64,000 nt of DNA from JAPULR01 sp963665075 (GCA_963665075.1 OY762063.1:496001-560000), one strand, 5' to 3'. Positions 52,418 through 61,198 are shown, numbered from the stretch's first letter. The notes: generated by a model from the sequence alone, not told the origin. Numbers and translations are program-made.

Positions 52418-53341
52418 ATGCTCGAACCTGGCCTTTCCCCCTACGCCCCCATCGTCGACCGCCCCGTCGTCCGCTGGCCCGACAACGCCCGCGTCGCCCT
52501 ATGGGTCGCGCCCAACGTCGAATACATGGACTTCATCCCCGCGCCCAACGACGGTCACGGCGGCTTCTTCCGCAACGTCTACAGCCGCACGCCCCCGCCC
52601 GACGTAGCCTCCTTCGCCAACCAGGACTACGGCAACCGCGTCTGCCTCTGGCGCATGCTGGAGGTCTTCGACCACCACAATATCCGATGCACCGTCTCCC
52701 TCAACGAGGCCATCCTGGAGCACTTCCCCTACACCAAGGAAGCCATGATAAAACGCGACTACGACTTCATGTCCCACGGCATCTACAACAACCGCTTCCT
52801 CAACCTTCTTTCCGAGGATGAGGAACGCGCCTTCTTCAAGGACTGCGTGGACACCCTCTACGAACACACCGGCAAGAAGCTCAAGGGGATGCTCACTCCC
52901 GCCGTCTCCCCTTCCGCCCGCACCCACGACCTGATGGCCGAAGCGGGCCTCATCTACAACGCCGACTGGGGCCACGACGACCAGCCCTTCCCCATGAAAG
53001 TGAAGTCAGGCCGTCTGCTCTCCATGCCCTACAACCTGGACCTGAACGACGGCACCTACAGCCGCTTCGGCTGCACCCCAGAATACTGGGCCCAGTGCGT
53101 CAAGGACCAGTTCGACGTCATGTACGAGGAGGGCGCGGAAAACGCCCGCCAGGTCTGCGTCTCCCTGCATCCCTCCGTCATGGGACACCCCAGCCGCATC
53201 AAGTACCTCGACGAAGTGCTCGGCTACATGATGAACCACGAAGGCGTCTGGCAGACCACCGCCGACGACATCGCCCAGTATTACATGGACAACTACTACG
53301 ACGACATGGTCGCCCACCTCGAAAAAACCGAATACGCCTAA
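52418..53341 (+). CDS. Polysaccharide deacetylase-family protein (PuuE/allantoinase-like), copy 1
   Basis: A 307-residue NodB-fold hydrolase without signal peptide. Regions: RPVVRWPDNARVALWVAPNV, LWRMLEVFDHHNIRCTVSLN, YDFMSHGIYNNRFLN (metal-binding His region), KLKGMLTPAVSPSARTHDLM, YNADWGHDDQPFPMKV and CVSLHPSVMGHPSRI. The cytoplasmic, PuuE-like branch includes enzymes for ureides and similar amides rather than polysaccharide. It is closely related along its whole length to the gene at 58917, clearly a duplication. Confidence 0.9.
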   Translation: MLEPGLSPYAPIVDRPVVRWPDNARVALWVAPNVEYMDFIPAPNDGHGGFFRNVYSRTPPPDVASFANQDYGNRVCLWRMLEVFDHHNIRCTVSLNEAILEHFPYTKEAMIKRDYDFMSHGIYNNRFLNLLSEDEERAFFKDCVDTLYEHTGKKLKGMLTPAVSPSARTHDLMAEAGLIYNADWGHDDQPFPMKVKSGRLLSMPYNLDLNDGTYSRFGCTPEYWAQCVKDQFDVMYEEGAENARQVCVSLHPSVMGHPSRIKYLDEVLGYMMNHEGVWQTTADDIAQYYMDNYYDDMVAHLEKTEYA

Positions 53342-53386
53342 ACGATGATACCTACACAAACAATCCCTTCCCCCTCATCTCCCTCT

Positions 53387-53853
53387 CGTCATTCCCGCGC
53401 CGGCGGGAATCCACTCCCCTCTTATCCCTTCCCCCTCATACCCATCTCGTCATTCCCGCGCCGGCGGGAATCCACTCCCCTCTTATCCCTTCCCCCTCAT
53501 ACCCATCTCGTCATTCCCGCGCCGGCGGGAATCCATCCCCTCTTATCCCTTCCCCCTCATACCCATCTCGTCATTCCCGCGCCGGCGGGAATCCATTCCC
53601 TCTTATCCCTTCCCCCTCATACCCACCTCGTCATTCCCGCGCCGGCGGGAATCCATCCCCTCTTATCCCTTCCCCCTCATACCCATCTCGTCATTCCCGC
53701 GCCGGCGGGAATCCATCCCCTCTTATCCCTTCCCCCTCATACCCGCCTCGTCATTCCCGCGCAGGCGGGAATCCATCCCCTCTTATCCCTTCCCCCTCAT
53801 ACCCGCCTCGTCATTCCCGCGCAGGCGGGAATCCATCCCCTCTTATCCCTTCC
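53387..53853. repeat. Satellite of eight 60-61 bp units, each with a full palindrome
   Basis: Units begin at 53387, 53448, 53509, 53569, 53629, 53689, 53749 and 53809. Each has CGTCATTCCCGCG, a central CCGG or CAGG, and CGGGAATCCA, followed by a near-identical spacer containing TCCCTTCCCCCTCATACCC. Because the spacers are the same, this is a tandem duplication, not CRISPR. The six leading units have GCGCCGGC at the centre; the last two have GCGCAGGC, suggesting stepwise amplification. The bases to 53978 hold a GGGGGAAGG end and a TTTGAAACCTGCCCC dyad. Confidence 0.92.
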
Positions 53854-53978
53854 CCCTTGACGGGGGAAGGTTAGGATGGGGGTGATCCCCGCGCCACACG
53901 ACAATGGAACCAGCCTTCTGCAGGGGCAGGTTTGAAACCTGCCCCCGCACCCACAAACAAACCACCGGAGGACAAGAA

Positions 53979-54944
53979 ATGCCCGCAGAGCGCAAACCCG
54001 GATACGACATGCCCTACTACGACTGGTCGCCCCTGCCCGAGCGTCCGCCCCTCAAGTGGCCCAACAACGAACGGGTGGCCCTGTGCGTCATCCTCAGCAT
54101 GGACCACTACCAGTGGAAACCCACCAACGACTTCACCAACGGCGGCATGCCCGGCTCCCAGCCCGACTGGGCCTACAAGGCCCCCGAAGCCCCCGGCGGC
54201 GTCAGCGGCGGCGGCCGCCCTTTCCCCGACGTCATCGGCTTCTCCATCCGGGAATACGGCCCCCGCGTCGGCATCTTCCGCGTCCTCAAAATCCTCGACA
54301 AGTACGGCATCACCCCCACCATCGCCCTCGACGCCCTCACCGCCGAGAACTACCCCTACGTCGTCCGCATCCTCAAGGAGCGCGGCTGCGAATTCATGGC
54401 CCACGGCGTCGCCGTCAACCAGATGCTCACCAGCAAGATGACCCCGGACCAGGAGCGCGACTACATCCGCCGCTCCCTCGACGCCGTGGAGAAGGCCACC
54501 GGCAGCAGGCCCCGCGGCTGGATGGGCGAGGAATTCGGCGAGTCCGCCGAGACCGCCGCCATCCTCGCCGACGAGGGACTCGATTACGTCTGCGACTGGC
54601 CCAACGACGACCAGCCCTACCCCATGAACACCCCCACCGGCGACCTCTACTCCCTCCCCGTCAACCTCACCCTCGTCGACGTTCGCAGCCACTGGTACGG
54701 CCGCATCCACGTGGACGTTTACGCCAAGATGATTATGGACTCCTTCGACGTGGTATACCGCGAAGGCGCGCAAACGGGACGGATGCTGGTGTTGAACTTC
54801 CAACCCTGGCTCATGGGCACCGGCTTCCGCAGCAAATACCTCGACCAGGCCCTCAGCCACATCGCCAAACACGGCGGCATCTGGAAAGCCTCCGCCGGCG
54901 AAATCGTCGACTACCACCGCTCCCTCGCGAAAACCACCACATAA
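53979..54944 (+). CDS. Polysaccharide deacetylase-family protein (PuuE-like), copy 2
   Basis: A 321-residue NodB-fold hydrolase, more diverged than the other two copies. Regions: LKWPNNERVALCVILSMDHY, GPRVGIFRVLKILDKYGITP, CEFMAHGVAVNQM (metal-binding His), RPRGWMGEEFGESAETAAIL, YVCDWPNDDQPYPM and VLNFQPWLMGTGFRSKYL. In the last block the SLHP of copies 1 and 3 is NFQP, so a probable metal-binding His is missing and chemistry may differ. ATG 53979 follows CCGGAGGA; the frame extends 25 codons upstream into repeats. Confidence 0.88.
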   Translation: MPAERKPGYDMPYYDWSPLPERPPLKWPNNERVALCVILSMDHYQWKPTNDFTNGGMPGSQPDWAYKAPEAPGGVSGGGRPFPDVIGFSIREYGPRVGIFRVLKILDKYGITPTIALDALTAENYPYVVRILKERGCEFMAHGVAVNQMLTSKMTPDQERDYIRRSLDAVEKATGSRPRGWMGEEFGESAETAAILADEGLDYVCDWPNDDQPYPMNTPTGDLYSLPVNLTLVDVRSHWYGRIHVDVYAKMIMDSFDVVYREGAQTGRMLVLNFQPWLMGTGFRSKYLDQALSHIAKHGGIWKASAGEIVDYHRSLAKTTT

Positions 54945-55182
54945 GAATGCTGGACCCCGCTCACCCTGAGCTTGTCGAAGGGTCGAGCGGAGTCCCCGCC
55001 TCCCATTTTTATTCCCGCGAAAGGAGACCCATGCATACCCGCCATTCCCGCCACTCCCGCCGCCCCCTCTTTTTCCCGCGAAACCGGGAATCCATCCCCT
55101 CTTATCCCTTCCCCCTCGACGGGGGAAGGTTAGGATGGGGGTGAAATCCCCCTACCACCAACCTCCAACAAAGGAATCAACA
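54945..55182. repeat. Repeats before the amidohydrolase
   Basis: A CTCACCCTGAGCTTGTCGAAGG copy (54960), a half unit near 55010, short ATTCCCGCC units leading to a TTTCCCGCGAAACCGGGAAT dyad (55030-55092), and a CTTCCCCCTCGACGGGGGAAGG end. The AAAGGAATC ribosome site precedes ATG 55183. Confidence 0.65.
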
Positions 55183-56511
55183 ATGGAAGACTACCCCCCC
55201 GGCATAGCAGTACCCCCCCAGAGCTTCTACAAAGGCCTCGAACGCCTCGAACCCGGCGGCTCCGTCCCCTTCGACCCCGACCGCATCAACGTCATCGAAG
55301 CTAAGTCCCTCATCGACGGCGCCGGCTCCCGCCCCATCGACCGGCCCGTAGTCATCACCAAGGGCCGCGAAATAACCGTCGTAGATCGCCAGAACCAGAT
55401 AGCCCTCCCCGAAGGCCCCAACGTCCACCACTACAGCTTTCCCGACGGCTACCTCCTCCCCGGCCTCATCGACTCCCACACCCACCTCATGTTCGGCGTC
55501 GCGGGATCCAGCTACGAGGACGTTATCGACAACGACTCCGACGAAGTCATGCTCCTCCGCGCCGCCATGAACGCCATGATCCACCTCAAGGCCGGCGTCA
55601 CCACCCTCCGCGAGAACGGCGCCCGCAACAAGGTCACCTTCAATCTCCGCGAAGGCGCCCACCGCGGCTACGTCACCGCCCCGCGCCTCCTTCTCTGCGG
55701 TCGCCCCGTCACCGTCACCGGCGGCCACTTCTACTGGTGCAACCAGCAGGCCGACGGCATCGAAGGCGTCCGCGCCGCCGTACGCGAGCTTGTCAAGGAC
55801 GGCGCCGACCACATCAAAATCATGGCCTCCGGCGGCGGCACCGCCATCACCGACCTCCGCCGTCCCTCCTACACCGTCGAGGAGCTTCGCGCCATCGTCG
55901 ACGAAGCCCACAACATGGGCAAGCCCACCACCGCCCACTGCCTCGCCACCGGCAGCATCGTCAACGCCCTCGACGCCGGCGTCGACATGATCGAACACGC
56001 CGGCTTCATCGAACCCGACGGCTCCTACAGGTTCGACCCCCGGGTGGCGGAGCGAATCGCCGAGCAGGGAACCTATGTAAGCCCCACCGTCCAGACCGGC
56101 TACCGCGGCATGGAAGCCCTCCTGAACAAGCAGGAACGGGAAGGCCTGACCCCCATAGAAGAAGAACGGCTGGAATGGACCAAGGCCAAGTGCGATAGCC
56201 AGATGGAATTCCTCGGCAAACTCTGGTCCGACTGGCAGATCCCCATAGTCTCAGGCACCGACGCCATCGCCGCCTTCGGCGACTACTGCATCGGCCTCGA
56301 AATCATGGCCGAGGCCGGCATGAGCAACATGGAAGTCATCCGCTCCTCCACCAGCCTCAACGCCCACGCCATCGGCGTCGGCGACTACGTCGGCTCCGTC
56401 CAGGTTGGCAAAGACGCCGACCTCATCGTCGTAGACAAAAACCCCCTCGAAGACATCAAAGCCCTCCGCACCATGAAAATGGTCATGCGCCTCGGCAAAC
56501 GCATCCTCTAG
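55183..56511 (+). CDS. Amidohydrolase family protein (imidazolonepropionase/prolidase-like)
   Basis: A 442-residue metal-dependent hydrolase of the large amidohydrolase-1 group. Motifs in order: LLPGLIDSHTHLMFGV (metal-binding HxH), DHIKIMASGGGTAITDL with the probable bridging Lys, TTAHCLATGSIVNAL and MIEHAGFI (two His ligands), PIVSGTDAI with the metal Asp, and the C-terminal GSVQVGKDADLIVVDKNPLE. Such enzymes open cyclic amides or cleave dipeptides. It sits next to two deacetylase-fold enzymes, which supports a local amide-catabolism group. Confidence 0.93.
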   Translation: MEDYPPGIAVPPQSFYKGLERLEPGGSVPFDPDRINVIEAKSLIDGAGSRPIDRPVVITKGREITVVDRQNQIALPEGPNVHHYSFPDGYLLPGLIDSHTHLMFGVAGSSYEDVIDNDSDEVMLLRAAMNAMIHLKAGVTTLRENGARNKVTFNLREGAHRGYVTAPRLLLCGRPVTVTGGHFYWCNQQADGIEGVRAAVRELVKDGADHIKIMASGGGTAITDLRRPSYTVEELRAIVDEAHNMGKPTTAHCLATGSIVNALDAGVDMIEHAGFIEPDGSYRFDPRVAERIAEQGTYVSPTVQTGYRGMEALLNKQEREGLTPIEEERLEWTKAKCDSQMEFLGKLWSDWQIPIVSGTDAIAAFGDYCIGLEIMAEAGMSNMEVIRSSTSLNAHAIGVGDYVGSVQVGKDADLIVVDKNPLEDIKALRTMKMVMRLGKRIL

Positions 56512-56526
56512 GCCCATGAAACGCCA

Positions 56527-58569
56527 ATGTCCCTAACTTCCCAACTAAGTAACTTCAATAGCGTTGTACGTCGGTTCATGCACACCCACTTTCCGAATGT
56601 CACAAAAATGGTCCGAGCCATCAACAAGGAACCTCACTACATAAGGCCAATTCTGCCCCCTGAAGGAGTTGAATTCCAAGACGGGGGATATGCTTTATCC
56701 AAGAATCCCCGAAGATATTGGGCTTACGTGCTGGGGGATATCGGTACAGCCTTGGACTACCGAATAAGATTCAACTTCCCCGAAATGAACATTAAGGAGA
56801 CAATAGCGTATAGAGATTCATTGAGTAGAGAGAACCGCGTCAAATCCAGGGCACACCGTAAATACAGATTTCGCTTCATAGGAACTGATTTCTTTAACGA
56901 AGTGGAAGAGTTCCTAGCCAGGACGCGTCCCGATCGGGGTTCACTCATTCCAGAAGATGAGGATGTTCTTTGCCGATATTGCTACACAATGGGATTAATT
57001 GATTATGGATATCGAAATAGTTCTCCACATCAGAATATGGAATGGTTCGATATTGACGTTAATGAACTCATAAGTAGACCTGCACAATGGATATCCGATG
57101 ACATAGCAGCACAAAATACGCTATTCCGAAAATCCAAAAGAGATTGGCTGAGTAAGCCTGCAACACTAAATCCGACTTTCACCGGAGGCGTAGACGTGGG
57201 TGGAGCGGATGCCGACCTGATAGTTGACGGATGTCTAATAGATCTCAAATCCAGCCAGAAAAACCTTACGGGCAGACATCTTTACCAACTCATCGGATAT
57301 TGTCTTCTTGATTACGAAGACGAACATGGAATTGATTCCCTTGCGATATATCGGACTAGGTATGGTGTAACCCACTGCTGGGCAGTTGAAGAAATGCTAG
57401 CCCTTTCTATGGACTTCCCTCAACCACTAAATGAGCTACGTGCCAAGTTTCGCAAAGTGTTTCAGGATGAGCTTCAATTATTGGAGGAATTCAAAACCAC
57501 TCCTGATAAGTTCTCTTTCTTGGCTTCCAGCAATGGCCGCAAATTCCTTGAACACGAATCTAGGGTTCGTTTACTTGCAAGTACTGAAAGTAATAAATTC
57601 TTGAAGAGTCCCGAAGGACGCCAATGGCTTATTTCGGATAACGGCAAGTTCTTCATGGCGACCATCCCGGGAAAGCGTTTCTTGTCTAGCGGCAATGGTA
57701 GGGATTTCCTCACCAGTCCATCTGGGCGTAAGTGGTTAAGCACAGACGAAGGCAGATACTATCTGACAGGGAGAAAGGGGCGGGAATTCCTAAACAGCGG
57801 AAAAGGGCGCGTCTTCTTGGCTTCCGCCGCGGGTCGCGAATGGCTTTCAACAACAGCTGGCAGGAAATGGCTCGAATGTGACAAGGGTCGCTTATTTCTC
57901 ACTCTTGCTGTTGGACGCAATTGGCTAACAACCAAATTTGGACGAAAATGGTTAGTTACTCGCGCCGGCAAAATTTGGTTAACAAGTCCAGATGGTCAGG
58001 TATTTCTTATATCAAAGAATGGATGCAAATGGCTAGAAACCGCGGACGCAATAGATTGGCTTGCAAGCGCGGGCGCACGACGCTTCCTCACCAGTATCAA
58101 CTGCCATAAATGGCTCGTCACTGAAGCTGGACAAAATTGGTTGGATACGCAAGGTGGGAGATCCTGGCTGGCTAGTTACAGGTCTTGGGCATTCTTGGGC
58201 AACAAACATGGAGAACAATGGCTGGAAACTATTGCCGGACGAGCTTGGATATATACTGACGATGCTAAGGATTGGTTATTTAGTGTTAGTGCCTGGGATT
58301 TTCTCATCACCCCCGCGGGTCGAGAGTGGCTAATCTCCGATGAAGGTAAAATCTTTTTGGCCGGGACAAAAGGCCACGAATTCTTGGAATACGGCAAGGG
58401 GCGTCTGTTCCTAACCCGCGCCGAAGGGCGCGAATGGCTGACAACGGAAGATGGCCGGAAATGGTTGTCGAGCGACAAGTCACAGACATTCCTCAAACTT
58501 GCAGTCGGACGCGAATGGCTGGATACGGCTGCCGGAAAGGCATGGCAGGCAAGCACACAGCAGGAATAA
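56527..58569 (+). CDS. Predicted PD-(D/E)XK nuclease with about 38 tandem nonapeptide repeats
   Basis: A 680-residue protein. Residues about 130-310 look like a PD-(D/E)XK nuclease: GGVDVGGADADLIVDGCLID and LKSSQKN supply the D...DxK motif, followed by LYQLIGYCLLDYEDEHGIDS and IYRTRYGV. From residue 337 (nt 57535) to the end, a 9-residue unit repeats about 38 times with consensus GR(x)(W/F)L(x)(S/T)xx: GREWLSTTA, GRKWLECDK, GRLFLTLAV and so on. Gly-Arg opens most units; W or F is at position 4 and Leu at 5. No signal peptide or membrane span is seen. The gene is clearly A/T-richer than its neighbours and 15 bases after the amidohydrolase. The repeat family is unknown to me. Confidence 0.8.
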   Translation: MSLTSQLSNFNSVVRRFMHTHFPNVTKMVRAINKEPHYIRPILPPEGVEFQDGGYALSKNPRRYWAYVLGDIGTALDYRIRFNFPEMNIKETIAYRDSLSRENRVKSRAHRKYRFRFIGTDFFNEVEEFLARTRPDRGSLIPEDEDVLCRYCYTMGLIDYGYRNSSPHQNMEWFDIDVNELISRPAQWISDDIAAQNTLFRKSKRDWLSKPATLNPTFTGGVDVGGADADLIVDGCLIDLKSSQKNLTGRHLYQLIGYCLLDYEDEHGIDSLAIYRTRYGVTHCWAVEEMLALSMDFPQPLNELRAKFRKVFQDELQLLEEFKTTPDKFSFLASSNGRKFLEHESRVRLLASTESNKFLKSPEGRQWLISDNGKFFMATIPGKRFLSSGNGRDFLTSPSGRKWLSTDEGRYYLTGRKGREFLNSGKGRVFLASAAGREWLSTTAGRKWLECDKGRLFLTLAVGRNWLTTKFGRKWLVTRAGKIWLTSPDGQVFLISKNGCKWLETADAIDWLASAGARRFLTSINCHKWLVTEAGQNWLDTQGGRSWLASYRSWAFLGNKHGEQWLETIAGRAWIYTDDAKDWLFSVSAWDFLITPAGREWLISDEGKIFLAGTKGHEFLEYGKGRLFLTRAEGREWLTTEDGRKWLSSDKSQTFLKLAVGREWLDTAAGKAWQASTQQE

Positions 58570-58644
58570 TCGAACTTCTCTAACCAAAACTCCCATGACT
58601 AACCGCCAAAACACTGATACAATTCCCTCAACATGGAGGCTGCC

Positions 58645-58914
58645 ATGATTGAATATGCCGCACTTTTAGACGGCGAAGAAGGCGCTTACGGCGTCGTATT
58701 CCCTGACATCCCCGGCGTCGGCGCAATGGGATACACCGTTGACGATGCCCTTCTGAACGCGGAAGACTCCCTGCGCGACTACGCAATCGAAATGGAGAGG
58801 GATGGCACTAAGTTAGCTACCCCAAGCCCTTCTCATTCAATCGTAATTCCCGAAGGCAATCGACTGGTTTCAATATCCCTCCGATCGGCTAGCATCACAG
58901 TTCCGGGAGGCTAA
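58645..58914 (+). CDS. HicB-like protein, orphan
   Basis: An 89-residue HicB-fold protein: MIEYAALLDGEEGAYGVVF, PDIPGVGAMGYTVDDALLNA and EDSLRDYAIEMERDG. ATG 58645 is preferred because GGAGG sits 5 bases upstream; ATG 58633 is in frame. No hicA neighbour is present. It ends 2 bases before the GTG of the next gene and is probably co-translated with that deacetylase, an odd pairing. Confidence 0.82.
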   Translation: MIEYAALLDGEEGAYGVVFPDIPGVGAMGYTVDDALLNAEDSLRDYAIEMERDGTKLATPSPSHSIVIPEGNRLVSISLRSASITVPGG

Positions 58915-58916
58915 AC

Positions 58917-59837
58917 GTGCTTGAACCCAACCGCTCCCCCTACGCACCCATCATCGACCGCCCCGTCGTCCGCTGGCCCGGCAACGCCCGCGTCGCCCTC
59001 TGGGTCGCCCCCAACATCGAATTCAAAGACTTCATCCCCGAACCCAACTACGGTCACGGCTTCTACCGCACCTCCTACGACCGCACCCCCATCCCCGACG
59101 TCATGACCTACGGCAGCCACGACTACGGCAACCGCGTCTGCTTCTGGCGCATGCTCGAAGTCTTCGACCACCACAACATAAAATGCACCGTCTCCCTCAA
59201 CGAAGCCGTCCTGGACCTCTTCCCCGAAATCCGCGACGCCATGATCAAGCGCGACTACGACTTCATGTCCCACGGCATCTTCAACAACCGCTACCTCAAC
59301 CACCTATCCCTCGAAGAAGAGCGCGCCTTCTTCAAAGACTGCGTCGACTCCCTCTACAAATACACCGGCAAGCAACTCAAGGGAATGCTCACCCCCGGCG
59401 TCTCCCCCACCGCCAACACCCCCGACCTCATGGCCGAAGCCGGCCTCATCTACAACGCCGACTGGGGCCACGACGACCAGCCCTTCCCAATGAACGTCAA
59501 GTCCGGCCGCCTCGTCACCATGCCCTACAACCTCGACCTCAACGACGGCACCTTCAACCGCTTCGGCTGCCCCCCCGACTACTGGGCCCAGTGCCTCAAA
59601 GACCAGTTCGACGTCATGTACGAAGAAGGCGCGCGCAACGCCACCCAGATGTGCGTCTCCCTCCATCCCGCCCTCACCGGCCACCCCAGCCGCATCGACC
59701 ACCTCAACGACGCCCTGGACTACATGCTCTCCCACGAAGGCGTCTGGCAAGCCACCGCCGACGAAATCGCCCAGCACTACATGGACAACTACTACGACCA
59801 AATGCTAACCCACCTAAACTCCCACCCCTACCACTAA
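58917..59837 (+). CDS. Polysaccharide deacetylase-family protein (PuuE/allantoinase-like), copy 3
   Basis: A 306-residue near-duplicate of the gene at 52418: RPVVRWPGNARVALWVAPNI, FWRMLEVFDHHNIKCTVSLN, YDFMSHGIFNNRYLN, KQLKGMLTPGVSPTANTPDL, YNADWGHDDQPFPMNV and CVSLHPALTGHPSRI. The start is GTG 58917, with GGGAGG upstream inside the end of the HicB-like gene. The strong similarity over the whole length with C-rich wobble positions in both suggests recent duplication with conserved function. Confidence 0.9.
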   Translation: MLEPNRSPYAPIIDRPVVRWPGNARVALWVAPNIEFKDFIPEPNYGHGFYRTSYDRTPIPDVMTYGSHDYGNRVCFWRMLEVFDHHNIKCTVSLNEAVLDLFPEIRDAMIKRDYDFMSHGIFNNRYLNHLSLEEERAFFKDCVDSLYKYTGKQLKGMLTPGVSPTANTPDLMAEAGLIYNADWGHDDQPFPMNVKSGRLVTMPYNLDLNDGTFNRFGCPPDYWAQCLKDQFDVMYEEGARNATQMCVSLHPALTGHPSRIDHLNDALDYMLSHEGVWQATADEIAQHYMDNYYDQMLTHLNSHPYH

Positions 59838-60025
59838 CCCTGAGCCTGTAGAAAGGTGCCCCCACCAACGTCGCCTCTACAACGCCATCCTGCCTGAAAA
59901 AGAAATATCCCGCCTAACTGGACAATTCCTTCAGGCGGGACATCTCCAAGGCCTAACTCGCTGGACGAGCTTGGTCACCTTGCCACGGTAAAATCAGCAT
60001 ATGTTATACCCATTTCTACTGTCAA
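59838..60025. other. Gap between deacetylase and tRNA-Gly
   Basis: Contains a partial CCCTGAGCCTGTAGAAAGG repeat, the candidate minus-strand terminator at 59908-59940 and otherwise single-copy-looking sequence. No gene is seen. Between the tRNA and the mrr gene (60100-60196) there is only an AGGGGCGGTTCGCGAACCGC dyad near 60160. Confidence 0.6.
59908..59940 (-). terminator. Candidate terminator for the tRNA-Gly transcript
   Basis: TCCCGCCT (59908-59915) pairs perfectly with AGGCGGGA (59933-59940) around a 17-base loop. On the minus strand the stem is followed by TATTTCTTTTT. It lies 85 bases downstream of the tRNA 3' end. Confidence 0.5.
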
Positions 60026-60099
60026 TACCCTTGGGGAGACTCGAACTCCCGACCTTCACCGTGGCAAGATGATGCTCTACTCCACTGAGCTACAGGAGC
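60026..60099 (-). tRNA. tRNA-Gly (anticodon GCC)
   Basis: A 74-base cloverleaf on the minus strand: acceptor GCTCCTG with CAAGGGT (two G-U pairs, one C-A mismatch), D stem GCTC/GAGC, anticodon arm TCATC-TTGCCAC-GGTGA, variable AGGTC, T arm GGGAG-TTCGAGT-CTCCC, discriminator A. CCA is not encoded. The weak acceptor stem is a caution, but all other arms pair well. Confidence 0.82.
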
Positions 60100-60196
60100 C
60101 AAGGAATTATACATCCCTTGGTTCCTCTTGTCTCTATGTTGGAGTTGCACTATTGATAGGGGCGGTTCGCGAACCGCCCTTCCCTCAACCCAACCC

Positions 60197-61090
60197 CTAA
60201 ATCTCCGCAAAATAATTCTCGTCCAGCTTCTTGATGGCATAGGTCTGCTCAGTGATGACCCCCACGTCCCTGTCAATCATCAGCGCCGCCAATTCCTGCC
60301 CGTCTATCAGCAGAACCGTCTGGTTGCCCTGAGAAATCTTTTCAGCCGTCTCTTTCGCGGACGGAGTGAAATGCGACGTTGTGACGAAAACACCCTTTGC
60401 CGCTCCCCGCAACTGAAGACTACCGGAGAAGTTGCGAATCTCCACAGAACCCACAGATTGCCGCCACCTCTTCGCCTGGACGTGAACCTTCTCCAGCCCC
60501 AACGCATCCTGGTTGATAATCACGTCAACCCCGTCGTCGCCGCTCCGCCCCACAACCTTGCCCTTGCCATAGCCAAGTCTTTCAAGCAACGTCAACGCCA
60601 AACGTTCAAAGCCGTCGGGAGACAGTTTAACCAAGCTGTCCAATATCTCGCCCTCGAGATTCTCCCGAATGGCGCGATACCCATCCTCCATCTTCTTATC
60701 CGGATCTTCCTCAGATTCACTTTCGTCCGTAGATGGGGGAAGCGGCTGGACTACCCCGGTTCTCTTCTGCTTAATAAGTGCGTTCAAGATGCTAGGCCAG
60801 ATTCGCCCACTGTTCGTTATAAGCAACTCCTTGCCTGCTGATGTTATTACGAATAAACCTCTTTTCGGACTATGCAGCAGCCCAGCTGTCTTCAGTTCAT
60901 AGAGGGCGAAGCTAATCTTTGTCCCTAGCGTAGAAGCATTAGTGGATGTCCGTTCGTTTACGTCTTCATCAGTCAAACTTAGACGAGGAATTATCTCGTC
61001 TTTGAATTCTCGGTTAGTTACCGGCCCTGACTTGGACGCAGCAATCTCCAATAGCGGTCGATTTAATTCACTTTGGCTTGGTACGACCAT
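60197..61090 (-). CDS. mrr: Mrr-type restriction endonuclease (type IV-like)
   Basis: A 297-residue Mrr-family protein. The N-terminal winged-helix-like part (about 1-95; VTNREFKDEIIPRLSLTD and LYELKTAGLLHSPKRGLFVI) recognises DNA, and the C-terminal nuclease part has LSPDGFERLALTLLERLGYG, GRSGDDGVDVIINQD and VHVQAKRWRQSVGS with the catalytic D and QAK. Mrr cleaves methylated foreign DNA. There is no modification gene nearby. The Mrr-like end of the SNF2 fusion at 16556 has the same nuclease fold. Confidence 0.93.
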   Translation of the reverse strand: MVVPSQSELNRPLLEIAASKSGPVTNREFKDEIIPRLSLTDEDVNERTSTNASTLGTKISFALYELKTAGLLHSPKRGLFVITSAGKELLITNSGRIWPSILNALIKQKRTGVVQPLPPSTDESESEEDPDKKMEDGYRAIRENLEGEILDSLVKLSPDGFERLALTLLERLGYGKGKVVGRSGDDGVDVIINQDALGLEKVHVQAKRWRQSVGSVEIRNFSGSLQLRGAAKGVFVTTSHFTPSAKETAEKISQGNQTVLLIDGQELAALMIDRDVGVITEQTYAIKKLDENYFAEI

Positions 61091-61168
61091 GTGTATCCAC
61101 CTCTTACATTATTCCAACGCGAACCATCATAAACCCTTGCCTTCTTTGCCGCAAACGGAGCGGGTTTG

Positions 61169-61198
61169 TTGACTACCAACCAAATTCGCTTATATCAT
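61169..61198 (+). promoter_or_regulatory. Possible promoter of DUF1800 copy 3
   Basis: TTGACT (61169-61174), 18 bases, then TATCAT (61193-61198), about 30 bases before the ATG at 61230, which has GAGGAAG as ribosome site. Alternatively TATATC at 61191-61196 is the -10 with 16-base spacing. Confidence 0.45.

Noticed and set aside
53387..53853. CRISPR-like array with regular repeats
   Set aside because: The sequences between the palindromes are practically identical in all eight units, whereas CRISPR spacers differ, and no cas gene is present.
53345..53860. Proteins with repeated HSRAGGNPSP or VIPAPAGIH
   Set aside because: These are translations of the palindromic repeats in different frames; they have no start context and recur wherever the repeat does.
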